From: an uncultured Candidatus Melainabacteria bacterium
GTDB taxonomy: Bacteria; Cyanobacteriota; Vampirovibrionia; Gastranaerophilales; Gastranaerophilaceae
Length of the DNA: 64,000 nucleotides
NCBI GenBank assembly: GCA_934754505.1
Contig: CAKVIE010000009.1
Location: 16,165 to 80,164, forward strand
Direction of reading: 5' to 3'
The position numbers and the translations under genes are program-made. Below are positions 25,649 through 34,510 of this stretch, in pieces (position 1 is the stretch's first letter; every line of letters starts with the position of its first letter). The notes under the pieces were generated by a model. It saw nothing but the letters and a program-made list of their open reading frames with translations, did no database searches and had not been told where the DNA came from.

Positions 25649-25723
25649 GCGCTCGTAGCTCAACGGATAGAGTACGACTCTCCGAAGGTCGGGATTTGAG
25701 TTCGATTCTCAACGGGCGTACCA
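25649..25723 (+). tRNA. tRNA-Arg (CCG)
   Basis: Acceptor GCGCTCG / CGGGCGT, D arm GCTC/GAGT, anticodon stem CGACT/GGTCG with loop CTCCGAA (anticodon CCG, reading CGG), T loop TTCGATT, discriminator A and an encoded CCA. It begins about three bases after the RNase P RNA and is likely released from the same transcript. Confidence 0.93.
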
Positions 25724-25752
25724 TTTTTATACATATTTTTAATTAGCAAGTA

Positions 25753-25782
25753 AAAAGGGAAGACTATTACATCTTCCCTTTT
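25753..25782. terminator. Bidirectional terminator between tRNA-Arg and ompH
   Basis: AAAAAGGGAAGA, loop CTATTACA, TCTTCCCTTTT. Confidence 0.85.
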
Positions 25783-25850
25783 CAAAAATGTCTTTTTGCC
25801 ATGAAATATTTCACTTTACTGTCAACTTATGCAAAATGAATAATCAAAAA

Positions 25851-26282
25851 CTATTTTGCACCTAATTGTTTTACAACTGCATCAGAAATATCAGTTGCAC
25901 CATAAAGTGCAGCAGGAACTACAAGTGTATATCCGCCTGATTTTGCAACATTTTTAACCGCTAAATCAAATTTGTTGAATATGTCTTTACCTTTAGCTTC
26001 TTGTTGTTTTCTCATATTCATTGCTTTTGCCTGCAATTCTTTATTATACTTTTCTTCCTTTGCAGCTCGTTGAGCTTCCGGAGTTTTTTCAATATCTTTT
26101 CTTGCATCAAGTACAAATTTTTGAATTGAAAGTTCTTCTTTTCTAAGCCATTCCGTTGCTTGTTGAGCAGCAGGGTATTTACTCATAACATATTCAACAT
26201 TAACTGTCGCATACTTTTCAGCCGCCATTGAAGGCATTGCAAGTACAGACAACAAACCGATGCTCATTAATAATTTCTTCAT
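25851..26282 (-). CDS. OmpH/Skp-like periplasmic chaperone
   Basis: 143 residues. Signal peptide MKKLLMSIGLLSVLAMPSMA with an AxA-type cut before AEKYATVN. The mature start (YATVNVEYVMSKYP) and the long charged helix (EAQRAAKEEKYNKELQAKAM) fit Skp/OmpH, a periplasmic holdase for outer-membrane proteins. Its presence supports an outer membrane. It is encoded away from bamA here, as a single gene. Confidence 0.88.
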   Translation of the reverse strand: MKKLLMSIGLLSVLAMPSMAAEKYATVNVEYVMSKYPAAQQATEWLRKEELSIQKFVLDARKDIEKTPEAQRAAKEEKYNKELQAKAMNMRKQQEAKGKDIFNKFDLAVKNVAKSGGYTLVVPAALYGATDISDAVVKQLGAK

Positions 26283-26532
26283 AAAAATCTCCCGTTAAAT
26301 AACATCAAAATACTCAATAATTTTGACATCAAACCTTAAAATTGTCAATTAAACTATCAGTAGAAACAGGTACTAAAAATTATGCAAAAAATGACCTTGA
26401 AAAGGTAAAACAAATACATATAATGTTTTATAAACAGCATTAAAAAACATGATTAAATTTTGTAAACATGGATGTTCTATAAAAATTTTTTTGTATTAAA
26501 CTCATGTTATTCAAAGTCAAAAGAAAGAATTT

Positions 26533-26757
26533 ATGTCAAACAAACACATATATAAAAATATATTTATGTTAGCGGTAATAATTTTTTCCTACATCGGCTT
26601 GATATTATACATATCAAATGAAGAAACCGTAGTAGATTCAAAAAATTTACCCGAACATGCGGCAATAGATGCAGAAATGCTTCATCAATCAATGCCTGTC
26701 CAAAATGCAGATTTTAGAGAAATTCAAATAAACAAAAACATAATTAACCTTGATTAA
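26533..26757 (+). CDS. Small single-pass membrane protein, unknown
   Basis: 74 residues: basic start (MSNKHIYKN), one hydrophobic helix (about 9-27, FMLAVIIFSYIGLILYI), then a polar tail of about 45 residues predicted outside. Ribosome site AAAGAAAG is weak. The stop codon lies inside a terminator hairpin. No relatives recognised. Confidence 0.6.
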   Translation: MSNKHIYKNIFMLAVIIFSYIGLILYISNEETVVDSKNLPEHAAIDAEMLHQSMPVQNADFREIQINKNIINLD

Positions 26758-26774
26758 CCAAGGTTAATTTTTTT
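26744..26774 (+). terminator. Terminator overlapping the stop codon
   Basis: TTAACCTT, loop, AAGGTTAA, then seven T. Confidence 0.8.
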
Positions 26775-26862
26775 GATTTTCAAGAAAATAAAACTTGACC
26801 GTACATATTGAAATAAGATAATAATAATAAGAATGTCAGAACATTTGAAAAAGGAGAACAAA

Positions 26863-27561
26863 GTGGCAATTCAAATAACAAAAGAAGTACAGGAAATGTG
26901 CTGTGTTTGCAAAGGTGCAAAACACGAACCTGCTCCGATTCCGCAAGAAGGCGAATGGACAAAGGTTAAAAAAATCGAACAAATTTCAGGTTTAACACAT
27001 GGTTGCGGATGCTGTGCACCTCAACAAGGTACTTGCAAACTCACATTAAACGTAAAAGACGGTATTATTCAAGAAGCATTGATTGAAACACTCGGTTGCT
27101 CAGGTATGACTCACTCGGCAGCAATGGCAGGCGAAATTCTTCCGGGTAAAACAATCCTTGAAGCATTAAATACAGACTTGGTTTGTGACGCAATCAACGT
27201 AGCAATGAGAGAATTATTCTTGCAAATCGTTTACGGCAGAACACAAACAGCTTTCTCAGAAAACGGATTACCGATTGGTGCAGGTCTTGAAGATTTAGGA
27301 AAAGGACTTCGTTCACAAGTCGGAACAATACATTCGACAAAAGAAAAAGGTGTCAGATACCTTGAACTCGCTGAAGGTTATATACTTGAATTAGGCTTAG
27401 ACGCTAACAATGAAGTTATCGGCTACAAGTTCATTCACCTCGGCAAATTTACAGCTGCCCTCAAGAAAGGTGTTGATTACAAAACAGCATTTGAAAGCAA
27501 CATCGGAACATACGGCAGATTTGCTGACGCAGTTAAAGTTATAGACCCCAGAAAAGAATAA
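26863..27561 (+). CDS. NifU-N-like iron-sulfur scaffold protein
   Basis: 232 residues from GTG 26863, chosen because AAGGAG lies 7 bases before it; the upstream ATG 26833 has none. Conserved Cys: CCVCKGAK near the start, HGCGCCAPQQGTC, and the NifU/IscU-type GCSGMTHSAAMAGEI; these could hold a transient iron-sulfur cluster. It is longer than classical NifU/IscU. The next gene, 12 bases on, is the GGGtGRT protein; the two families are usual neighbours, so they probably act together, but the reaction is not established. Confidence 0.85.
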   Translation: MAIQITKEVQEMCCVCKGAKHEPAPIPQEGEWTKVKKIEQISGLTHGCGCCAPQQGTCKLTLNVKDGIIQEALIETLGCSGMTHSAAMAGEILPGKTILEALNTDLVCDAINVAMRELFLQIVYGRTQTAFSENGLPIGAGLEDLGKGLRSQVGTIHSTKEKGVRYLELAEGYILELGLDANNEVIGYKFIHLGKFTAALKKGVDYKTAFESNIGTYGRFADAVKVIDPRKE

Positions 27562-27573
27562 GAGGACTGAAAA

Positions 27574-28572
27574 ATGGTAGAATTTGAAGGAAAAGACAGA
27601 CGTGAGGCAACAATCGCTGCCGCACTTAAGGAATATGGAATTGCTTCATTAGACGAAGCAAAAGCTCTCTGCGATGCAAAAGGTATCAACGTTGATGAAA
27701 TCGTTAAAGGCATTCAACCTATCGCATTTGAAAATGCTGTATGGGCATACACATTGGGTTGTGCAATCGCATTGAAAAAAGGTATCACAAAAGCAGCAGA
27801 CGCAGCAGAAGCAATCGGATTGGGTTTGCAAGCATTTGCAGTTCCCGGTTCGGTCGGTGACGTTAGAAAAGTTGGTATCGGTCACGGTAACTTGGCAGCA
27901 ATGCTTTTGAGAGAAGAAACAAAATGTTTCTGTTTCTTAGCAGGTCACGAATCATTCGCAGCAGCAGAAGGTGCTATCGGTATTGCAAGAAACGCTAACA
28001 AAGTAAGAAAAGAACCTTTAAGAGTTATCTTAAACGGTCTTGGCAAAGATGCAGCTTATATCATTTCAAGAATCAACGGTTTCACATCAGTTGAAACAGA
28101 ATATGATTACAAAACTTGCGAATTAAAAGTTGTAAAAGAAACAGCATTTTCAGAAGGCGAAAGAGCAAAAGTTAAATGCTACGGTGCTGACGATGTATCA
28201 GAAGGTGTTGCAATTATGATTAAAGAAGGCGTTGACGTATCTATTACAGGTAACTCAACTAACCCGACTCGTTTCCAACACCCTGTTGCAGGTACTTACA
28301 AAAAATGGTGCTGGGAAAACGGAAGAAAATACTTCTCGGTAGCATCAGGCGGTGGTACAGGCAGAACACTTCACCCTGATAACGTAGCAGCAGGACCTGC
28401 TTCATACGGTATGACTGATACTATGGGCAGAATGCACGGTGATGCTCAATTTGCAGGTTCATCATCAGTTCCTGCTCACGTAGAAATGATGGGGGTTATC
28501 GGTATGGGCAACAACCCGATGGTTGGTGCAACTGTTGCAGTTGCTGTTGCTGTTGAAAACGCTCAAAAATAG
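27574..28572 (+). CDS. GGGtGRT protein (uncharacterised conserved family)
   Basis: 332 residues with the family's name-giving motif SGGGTGRTLHPDNVAAGPAS and further Gly-rich conserved blocks (VGIGHGNLAAMLL, MGRMHGDAQFAGSSSVPAHV). Length and order match the GGGtGRT family, found mainly in anaerobes next to a NifU-like protein. No enzyme activity is known to me. Codons here are noticeably enriched for favoured ones (e.g. GGT, AAC), suggesting high expression. A terminator follows. Confidence 0.9.
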   Translation: MVEFEGKDRREATIAAALKEYGIASLDEAKALCDAKGINVDEIVKGIQPIAFENAVWAYTLGCAIALKKGITKAADAAEAIGLGLQAFAVPGSVGDVRKVGIGHGNLAAMLLREETKCFCFLAGHESFAAAEGAIGIARNANKVRKEPLRVILNGLGKDAAYIISRINGFTSVETEYDYKTCELKVVKETAFSEGERAKVKCYGADDVSEGVAIMIKEGVDVSITGNSTNPTRFQHPVAGTYKKWCWENGRKYFSVASGGGTGRTLHPDNVAAGPASYGMTDTMGRMHGDAQFAGSSSVPAHVEMMGVIGMGNNPMVGATVAVAVAVENAQK

Positions 28573-28594
28573 TTTTCAAAACCGAAAAATTTCC

Positions 28595-28624
28595 AAAAAG
28601 CTCTCTTGAAAAAGAGAGCTTTTT
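28595..28624 (+). terminator. Terminator after the GGGtGRT gene
   Basis: AAAAAGCTCTCTT / AAGAGAGCTTTTT. Confidence 0.9.
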
Positions 28625-28664
28625 ATTTGTAAAACAAATTGCAAAATGTTATAATATCTGTGAT

Positions 28665-29732
28665 ATGATTATGCATTCAAAGAAAAAATCGAAAAAAAAG
28701 TTTTTTTTCACAGCATTAATCGTTGTGATTGTTTTATTCGCAGGGATAAATAAAATTTGCCACAGTTTTTCATCAGCAGAAGAAGATGCCCGTATTTGTG
28801 TTGAAAACGGTGAATATCATAAAGCTGCAAAATTATACCAAAAAGCTGTTTTTTATAAAAAAACAGCCAATTTATTTAAAACGAAAAATGAAAAATACAG
28901 CGAACAAAACGATTTATTACAAGAAATAGTTGATTGTTATTCCGAAAGCGGCGATATAAAAAGGGCATTAGGAGCATACAACAGATTATATTCAAACTTG
29001 TCCAAATCTGTTTCAGACGAAGCCTCAAGAAAATACATAAAACTGCAAATAGCTTGTTGTTATGCCGATTTAGGCTACTTTAACAAAGCTGTTCCGATAT
29101 TTGAACAGCTCGTAAAATGGTATCCGCAATATTTAGCACAAGCATATATCAACACAAGAAATTTTGAAAAAGCGAAAAATGTCTTGTTTTCAGACGATGT
29201 TCAAACGAAACTGCAAAACGGAGATGACGTAGATACAGCATTTTTGAACTATATTTTGCTTGAATATTACAAAGAAACAGGTCAATTTGACAAAGCACAA
29301 AACGATTATGCTCCCGAAGCTCCGAGTTTTGAATCAGAGATGATGAAAGACATACATTTTGCGGATTTATATTATCAAACAGGAAACTATCAAAAATCGG
29401 CAGAATATTATGAAAAATTGATATATAACCCTGAATTTTCACAAAAAATTCAAAACAAAATGAAAATCAAATATGCGTTGACACTTGCAAAAACAGGTGA
29501 TTTTACAAAAGCAGAAAATTTGATTAATGAGATTTTTGAAACATTAAAAGAAAGCTATGAATTAAGTCCTGAAATAATTTGCACTAAATACTATTCTGCC
29601 AAAATTTTACCAAAAGAAAATTCAGAAACGTTAAAAGAAGCACAAAATCTGTTTACGCAACTTCGATTGACAAAAAACAGCAGATTTTACGGAAACATTG
29701 AAGAATTTTGTAAAGTGAACACTCAATACTAA
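28665..29732 (+). CDS. Membrane-anchored TPR protein
   Basis: 355 residues. Basic start with one membrane helix (about 14-30, FFFTALIVVIVLFAGINKI), then helical TPR-like repeats: EYHKAAKLYQKAVFYKK, IKRALGAYNRLYSNLS, YFNKAVPIFEQLVKWYP and NYQKSAEYYEKLIYNPE. TPR arrays bind proteins; partner unknown. Its stop nearly meets that of the converging SGNH-like gene. Confidence 0.82.
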   Translation: MIMHSKKKSKKKFFFTALIVVIVLFAGINKICHSFSSAEEDARICVENGEYHKAAKLYQKAVFYKKTANLFKTKNEKYSEQNDLLQEIVDCYSESGDIKRALGAYNRLYSNLSKSVSDEASRKYIKLQIACCYADLGYFNKAVPIFEQLVKWYPQYLAQAYINTRNFEKAKNVLFSDDVQTKLQNGDDVDTAFLNYILLEYYKETGQFDKAQNDYAPEAPSFESEMMKDIHFADLYYQTGNYQKSAEYYEKLIYNPEFSQKIQNKMKIKYALTLAKTGDFTKAENLINEIFETLKESYELSPEIICTKYYSAKILPKENSETLKEAQNLFTQLRLTKNSRFYGNIEEFCKVNTQY

Positions 29733-29734
29733 AA

Positions 29735-30658
29735 TCACATGCCCGTATTTTTAACGAATTTTGGTGTAATTTCTTTCCAAGCAAGGGCAGAGGGGTGTTT
29801 ATCGGGCAAAGAATATTTATCTTCGGATAAATTGATATAATCGTTTACATCATAGACAGGAATACCGATTTTTTCGACAGCAGACCAGTCGAAAGACATT
29901 CTTGGATCAGTTTGATACTTCAAAATAATAAACTTTGAATTTGGCCATTTTTTCTTAATTATATGATTTATCACGCTGATATATTCAACAAATCTGTTAA
30001 AATAGTCTGTTTTGAAATAGGGGCTTGAGGATTTATAAGAATTTAAGATAGCAGAAATTTTTCGATAGATAAAAAAGCAAGAGAAAGGGTTGTAAGAAAC
30101 GAGTTTGTCGCCCGTTTTTTTATACACTAAATTAGCATTATTATCCGTTGCAAGAAACCATTTAGCATTCATTCTTCTTATATGGTCGTCATAATAAACA
30201 AAAACTACATATTCAGGAGCTTTGAGATTGGAAAAATTATAATTTTCCAAAAGAAAAAGCATGTGCTGAATACCACGTCCCGGAGCAGCAAAATTATAAA
30301 CCGGTCTGTTTGTAGCTTCGGCAATTTTAGCACCAAACGTATCATTCAAATCCAAGTATGCACCGTATGCAAATGAGCAGCCGAAAAGGAATACGGGAGA
30401 TAAAGGCGAAGCGGTATTAACAGGAAGTCTATACTGACTGTTCTCAGACACATTCAAATAGAAATCCTTATCAAAATCTTTAAGTTTAAAATTGTATTTA
30501 AAATTCTGTGAGGGGGTTACAAAGTTATATTGATTTAAAAATTTTTGTTGCTTTCTTACTTCAGAAAAATGGTCAACACAATAAGCCAAAAAATCAAAAG
30601 AAAGAACAATAAAAAAAACACCCGCCGCAATAAAAGATAAAAATGGTATTTTTTTCAA
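29735..30658 (-). CDS. SGNH/GDSL-like hydrolase, membrane-anchored
   Basis: 307 residues with an N-terminal signal anchor (about 5-25). Block I nucleophile region FLFGCSFAYGAYL (G-x-S), block II Gly in YNFAAPGRGIQHM, and the C-terminal D-x-x-H in LPDKHPSALAWKE fit SGNH hydrolases; the Asn block is less clear. Such enzymes remove acyl or acetyl groups from glycans or lipids. Located 24 bases after the secreted protein at 30682-31278. Confidence 0.7.
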   Translation of the reverse strand: MKKIPFLSFIAAGVFFIVLSFDFLAYCVDHFSEVRKQQKFLNQYNFVTPSQNFKYNFKLKDFDKDFYLNVSENSQYRLPVNTASPLSPVFLFGCSFAYGAYLDLNDTFGAKIAEATNRPVYNFAAPGRGIQHMLFLLENYNFSNLKAPEYVVFVYYDDHIRRMNAKWFLATDNNANLVYKKTGDKLVSYNPFSCFFIYRKISAILNSYKSSSPYFKTDYFNRFVEYISVINHIIKKKWPNSKFIILKYQTDPRMSFDWSAVEKIGIPVYDVNDYINLSEDKYSLPDKHPSALAWKEITPKFVKNTGM

Positions 30659-30681
30659 AATATATTCCTCAGCTCTGATTT

Positions 30682-31278
30682 CTATTCTTCGTCAGATTCA
30701 CCGATTTTAAGTTTAACCTGCTGACCTACTTTCAAATATAATTCTTCGCCTTTTTCCACATAAGAAACCGGAGAATCCTTGTAAACCTTCTTAAAACCGC
30801 TGACAATTCTGTTTGTATCATCTTCAGGATTAGCCACACCTTTAACAAAAGACACCCCTTGTGACAATAACGGAATATGGAAAGCCATACTTGCTGCAGT
30901 AGTAATACCTGTTTGAGCGAGGCTCGAAGCAGAACTTTTATCGAAAGGTTTGTAATATTTTACACAAATAGCCAAATTTTTTCCTGCAAATTCATAAACA
31001 CCATCAGGCGTTGCATAATGAGTCGGGGTAAATTCAAAATAGCCTTTTCTTTTTCCGACTTGACCGTTAACAACCATTGTGACATTTCCGTAAAAAACAG
31101 TACCTGCCCTATAAAGTTTCATATTATCAACGGTAAAATCCTCCTGCGTTTTAACAGTAAATGTTTTAGCCGGATTTTCAGTTGAAAAATCACTCAAAGC
31201 AACACCGATAACAGTTTCCGCAGAAACACCCATTGCGGTAAAAAGCATTATAACTGCTGTTAATATAAATTTTTTCAT
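30682..31278 (-). CDS. Secreted protein of unknown function
   Basis: 198 residues. Signal peptide MKKFILTAVIMLFTAMGVSA, cut before ETVIG. The mature region is beta-rich (FTVDNMKLYRAGTVFYGNVT, VGKRKGYFEFTPTHYATPDG) and resembles in style the other secreted protein at 55141-56028, which also has a GTIIHGTV-type segment, suggesting a related fold. No catalytic motif seen. Ribosome site AAGGAG. Confidence 0.72.
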   Translation of the reverse strand: MKKFILTAVIMLFTAMGVSAETVIGVALSDFSTENPAKTFTVKTQEDFTVDNMKLYRAGTVFYGNVTMVVNGQVGKRKGYFEFTPTHYATPDGVYEFAGKNLAICVKYYKPFDKSSASSLAQTGITTAASMAFHIPLLSQGVSFVKGVANPEDDTNRIVSGFKKVYKDSPVSYVEKGEELYLKVGQQVKLKIGESDEE

Positions 31279-31335
31279 AAAGACTCCTTATTTAATTCAT
31301 TATTAATTATAATCTATAACTTTTGTTTTTTCAAA

Positions 31336-32118
31336 TCAAACAAGAGTCGGAAGTTTTTCGGTTTTGTAAAATATTTGAGAAGATGTTCTGAATTTTTCAG
31401 GATTTGCACTCACAAAGAACTCAGGATTGTAAAATTTTTCATCGGCAAGATTGTTATTATTTTTCAAATCATCTGCAATATATTGAGTAAAATATTCGGC
31501 AGGGTCGATAAAAATATCTTTTCCTGCTATTTCTGCCAAAAGAGTCTTTAAATAAGGATAATGTGTGCAGCCCAAAATAATTTTATCAACATTTTCTTTT
31601 AAAAGAACATCGAGATTTTCTTTGATAATATCAAAATTTTCAGGAAGATTTTGAGCGTGATTTTCAACAATTTCAACCCATTTTCCCGGGCAGCCGTGCT
31701 CTATAACTTCAAGATTAGAATTGTATTTCGTCAAATATTTTTTATATGCATGAGAATTTGCGGTTGCTTCCGTTGAAAGCGTTCCTATTTTTTTAACGGA
31801 CATTTCGGAAATAACCTTGCACGCAGTTTGAATAACAGGATAAAGTGTAAAATCGAAATCATTTACCAAAGAATCATAAGCAGTCGCAGAGGTGGTATTG
31901 CAAGCCATTACAACGGCTTTTACATCTTTTTCCCTGAAAAAATTCATTATTCTGTGAGTTATAATAATCAATTCGTCTTTTGTTTTAGTTCCGTACGGAA
32001 TATTCGCCGTATCACCAAAATAAATATAATTTTCATTCGGCAAAAGCTTGTACAGTTTTGAAAAAACCGTCAATCCGCCTATTCCGGAATCATATACACC
32101 TATGGGTCTGTTATCCAT
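31336..32118 (-). CDS. murI: Glutamate racemase
   Basis: 260 residues, full length. Both catalytic Cys regions are present: VMACNTTSATAYD and IILGCTHYPYLK; the start IGVYDSGIGGLTV is typical. Makes D-glutamate for peptidoglycan in the cytoplasm. ATG overlaps the amidase stop by one base (TAATG), so the two cell-wall genes are coupled. Confidence 0.97.
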   Translation of the reverse strand: MDNRPIGVYDSGIGGLTVFSKLYKLLPNENYIYFGDTANIPYGTKTKDELIIITHRIMNFFREKDVKAVVMACNTTSATAYDSLVNDFDFTLYPVIQTACKVISEMSVKKIGTLSTEATANSHAYKKYLTKYNSNLEVIEHGCPGKWVEIVENHAQNLPENFDIIKENLDVLLKENVDKIILGCTHYPYLKTLLAEIAGKDIFIDPAEYFTQYIADDLKNNNNLADEKFYNPEFFVSANPEKFRTSSQIFYKTEKLPTLV

Positions 32119-33977
32119 TATTTCTTTCCTGTATTGTTTAAATAGTTTATAACGCCTTCCGTAATTGCTTCGGCAAATTTTGTTTGACGTTCTTTCGTCT
32201 GCATTAATCTTCTTTCTTCGGCATTTGAAATAAATCCGAGTTCAACAAGAATTGCAGGCATTTCAGTATGTCTGATTACATAAAATCTTGACTTATAAAC
32301 ACCACGGTTTGTTTCAGTAACTTTTTGCATAATAGATTTGTGAACCTGCTTTGCAAAATCCAAACTGTCATCTTTATAGTAATGTGTTTCAATACCGTGT
32401 GCCGATTCGTTTTCGCAGGCATTGATGTGAATACTTACAAAAACATCAGGCTTTTTGGTATTGGAATAAGTTACTCTGTCACTCAATGAAACAAAAGTAT
32501 CATCATCTCTTGTCATATAAACGATTGCTCCTTGTTTTCTCAACATTTGAGCAGTTAATTCTGCAATTTGAAGTGTAATTGTTTTTTCAAGAACATTATT
32601 TCGAGTAGCTCCGGGGTCGCTTCCGCCGTGACCTGCGTCAATTACAACCGTTTTTGTATTCAAATTTTTCTTAGCCGGCTGAATTTTAACAGGACTTTTT
32701 ACGGTTAAAACAAGTTTTGTAGCCTTTAAATTTTCAAGACAGTCAACAATTGTTCCATCATTAATCGGTATCGTCACAGTAACACCGATAGCACCCAATC
32801 TATCCGCAAGAATATTTTTATTATTGCCTGCTTTTAACTTTTTAGAAAGATTTGCAATGCTCTCGACATTAACATTATACAAATCCAATTCAAGAGAATT
32901 ATCATTTCTTTTCAACGAATGAACTATCGGCTCAGAAAAACTAAATGTAAATTTATCGCTTTGATAACGGTATTCCTGCCTTGATTGCACCATTGCAGTC
33001 ACAAGCTCGGAAGCATTTGAAAATAATTTTATCCCGTCCATTCTATCTTCACGAACAAGTAAAATATTTTGCAAATCGTTAGCATAAATAAGCTTATATT
33101 TTTTCGGATAAGGTGTTGTCAAAACGAGTCTGATTTTAGTAGGCTCAAATTGACCGATTTTTACCGATTCATTTTCACTGATTTTAAGTTCTTTGTTTCG
33201 TATATCCGTGGCACAAACAGCATTTGGCAAATCAAATACCACTCTCGACGGATTAGACAAATAAAAAGGTTTTTCGGAATTAACAACCCCTGTACCCGCA
33301 ATTAGCAATGCTCCTTGTTTAACAACGGCATTAGAAACAAAATACCTTGATAATAATTTTGACTCTTGCAAAGGCGGATTAATTCTGACAGGTTCAATTT
33401 TGGGAACGACAGGTTGAACATTTGCTCCGCTCGTTGAACTTTTAGGCATTGCAGGCGATAACACTATTGGTGTTGTCACTTCTTGAGGCACAATTTCATT
33501 AATTCTAACTTTTTCGAAATAGTCATAAGCACTTGACTTAACTTCTCTGTAAATCGGAGTCAAATAGTCTTGTGTCAGTTTATAATCTTGAAGTTTGATA
33601 ACAATACTGCCGCCAACCAAAATTACTTTAACATTTTCAGGGTGAAGCTGCGGAGTGTATGTCATAACTAATCGAACAGTGTTTGGATTTGTTGAAAATT
33701 GAGAAATTTTCAAACTCGACAATTTACCGTTCTTGAAAGCGTATGACGTTTGTTTTTTCGTTAAAACCGCATTTTCTATATCCAAAAACATTCTTGACGG
33801 ATTTGAGAGAAAACCTTTTTTAACTTTTATCTCTTGAGAAGCGGCATTGGTTGCAACAAAAATCACACTGTCAGAGCTGTCAAACGTTATGTCATTAACC
33901 TTTACAACATCAGCAAAAACATTTTGTATTGCAATAAATATAAATATAAATAATGTAAGTAAAATTTTTCTTATCAT
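32118..33977 (-). CDS. amiC: N-acetylmuramoyl-L-alanine amidase with AMIN domains
   Basis: 619 residues. Signal peptide (about 1-22), AMIN-type beta domains (about 25-130 and again about 210-300), and a C-terminal Amidase_3 domain from about 445: zinc and catalytic residues in VVIDAGHGGSDPGA, LEKTITL, VSIHINACEN and ILVELGFISN. Cleaves the stem peptide from glycan during division or remodelling. Repeated AMIN domains before Amidase_3 are common in Cyanobacteria and relatives. Directly upstream of murI. The symbol follows the AmiC-like layout. Confidence 0.93.
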   Translation of the reverse strand: MIRKILLTLFIFIFIAIQNVFADVVKVNDITFDSSDSVIFVATNAASQEIKVKKGFLSNPSRMFLDIENAVLTKKQTSYAFKNGKLSSLKISQFSTNPNTVRLVMTYTPQLHPENVKVILVGGSIVIKLQDYKLTQDYLTPIYREVKSSAYDYFEKVRINEIVPQEVTTPIVLSPAMPKSSTSGANVQPVVPKIEPVRINPPLQESKLLSRYFVSNAVVKQGALLIAGTGVVNSEKPFYLSNPSRVVFDLPNAVCATDIRNKELKISENESVKIGQFEPTKIRLVLTTPYPKKYKLIYANDLQNILLVREDRMDGIKLFSNASELVTAMVQSRQEYRYQSDKFTFSFSEPIVHSLKRNDNSLELDLYNVNVESIANLSKKLKAGNNKNILADRLGAIGVTVTIPINDGTIVDCLENLKATKLVLTVKSPVKIQPAKKNLNTKTVVIDAGHGGSDPGATRNNVLEKTITLQIAELTAQMLRKQGAIVYMTRDDDTFVSLSDRVTYSNTKKPDVFVSIHINACENESAHGIETHYYKDDSLDFAKQVHKSIMQKVTETNRGVYKSRFYVIRHTEMPAILVELGFISNAEERRLMQTKERQTKFAEAITEGVINYLNNTGKK

Positions 33978-34062
33978 ATTTTGATAATACTAAATTTTTG
34001 AAAATTTTCAATTTTGTTAAATTCTGAAACACAAAATATAAACGCAACAAAATTCAAGCAAT

Positions 34063-34088
34063 AAAAAAGCCCGCTGCTGCGAGCCTTT
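34063..34088 (-). terminator. Terminator of the 88-residue gene
   Basis: On the minus strand GCTCGC, loop AGCA, GCGGGC (one G-U pair) followed by TTTTTT. Confidence 0.75.
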
Positions 34089-34107
34089 AAACAGTAACAA
34101 AATCTTT

Positions 34108-34374
34108 TTAACCTTTCATATTGAAAGTAGGTCTTTCTTGACCTTTTCTCATCGTTGCACCTAAAGAATAAGCCATACGATTGTATTTAGCGATTTCTTC
34201 CTGAACGTTTCCGCTAAATACGTTGTCAGCTTTATCAAAGTAGTCAACGACAGGTTCCCAAAGATTGCTTACAGCTTTTGTAGCAGTGTCTTTGACCTGT
34301 TGCAAAGTTCTTGTCGGCACTTTGACATTAAGACCAAACGGTTTATTAAACAGATTTGTATTATTTTCTAACAT
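34108..34374 (-). CDS. Small orphan protein, 88 residues
   Basis: Starts MLENNTNLFNKPFGLNVKV, followed by helical regions (TLQQVKDTATKAVSNLWEPV) and ends PTFNMKG. No domain, signal peptide or membrane helix. It is a single-gene unit with its own terminator and an upstream box that matches the flagellar-type sigma-28 consensus (34402-34428). Confidence 0.72.
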   Translation of the reverse strand: MLENNTNLFNKPFGLNVKVPTRTLQQVKDTATKAVSNLWEPVVDYFDKADNVFSGNVQEEIAKYNRMAYSLGATMRKGQERPTFNMKG

Positions 34375-34401
34375 TCACAAGTCCTTTGCTTTACATGTTT
34401 T

Positions 34402-34428
34402 ATATCGGTACTTTCTATAAAAACTTTA
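34402..34428 (-). promoter_or_regulatory. Sigma-28-like promoter of the 88-residue gene
   Basis: On the minus strand TAAAGTTT (34428-34421), 11 bases, ACCGATAT (34409-34402). The FliA/SigD consensus is TAAAGTTT-N11-GCCGATAA, so the -35 box and spacing fit exactly and the -10 box at 6 of 8. Confidence 0.5.
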
Positions 34429-34510
34429 GCATATAGTAAAGAAATATTAAGCACCAAAAAGAGGATTTTTTATTAAAAAGTTCTCATATATTTGTTATAA
34501 TGAACACAAG

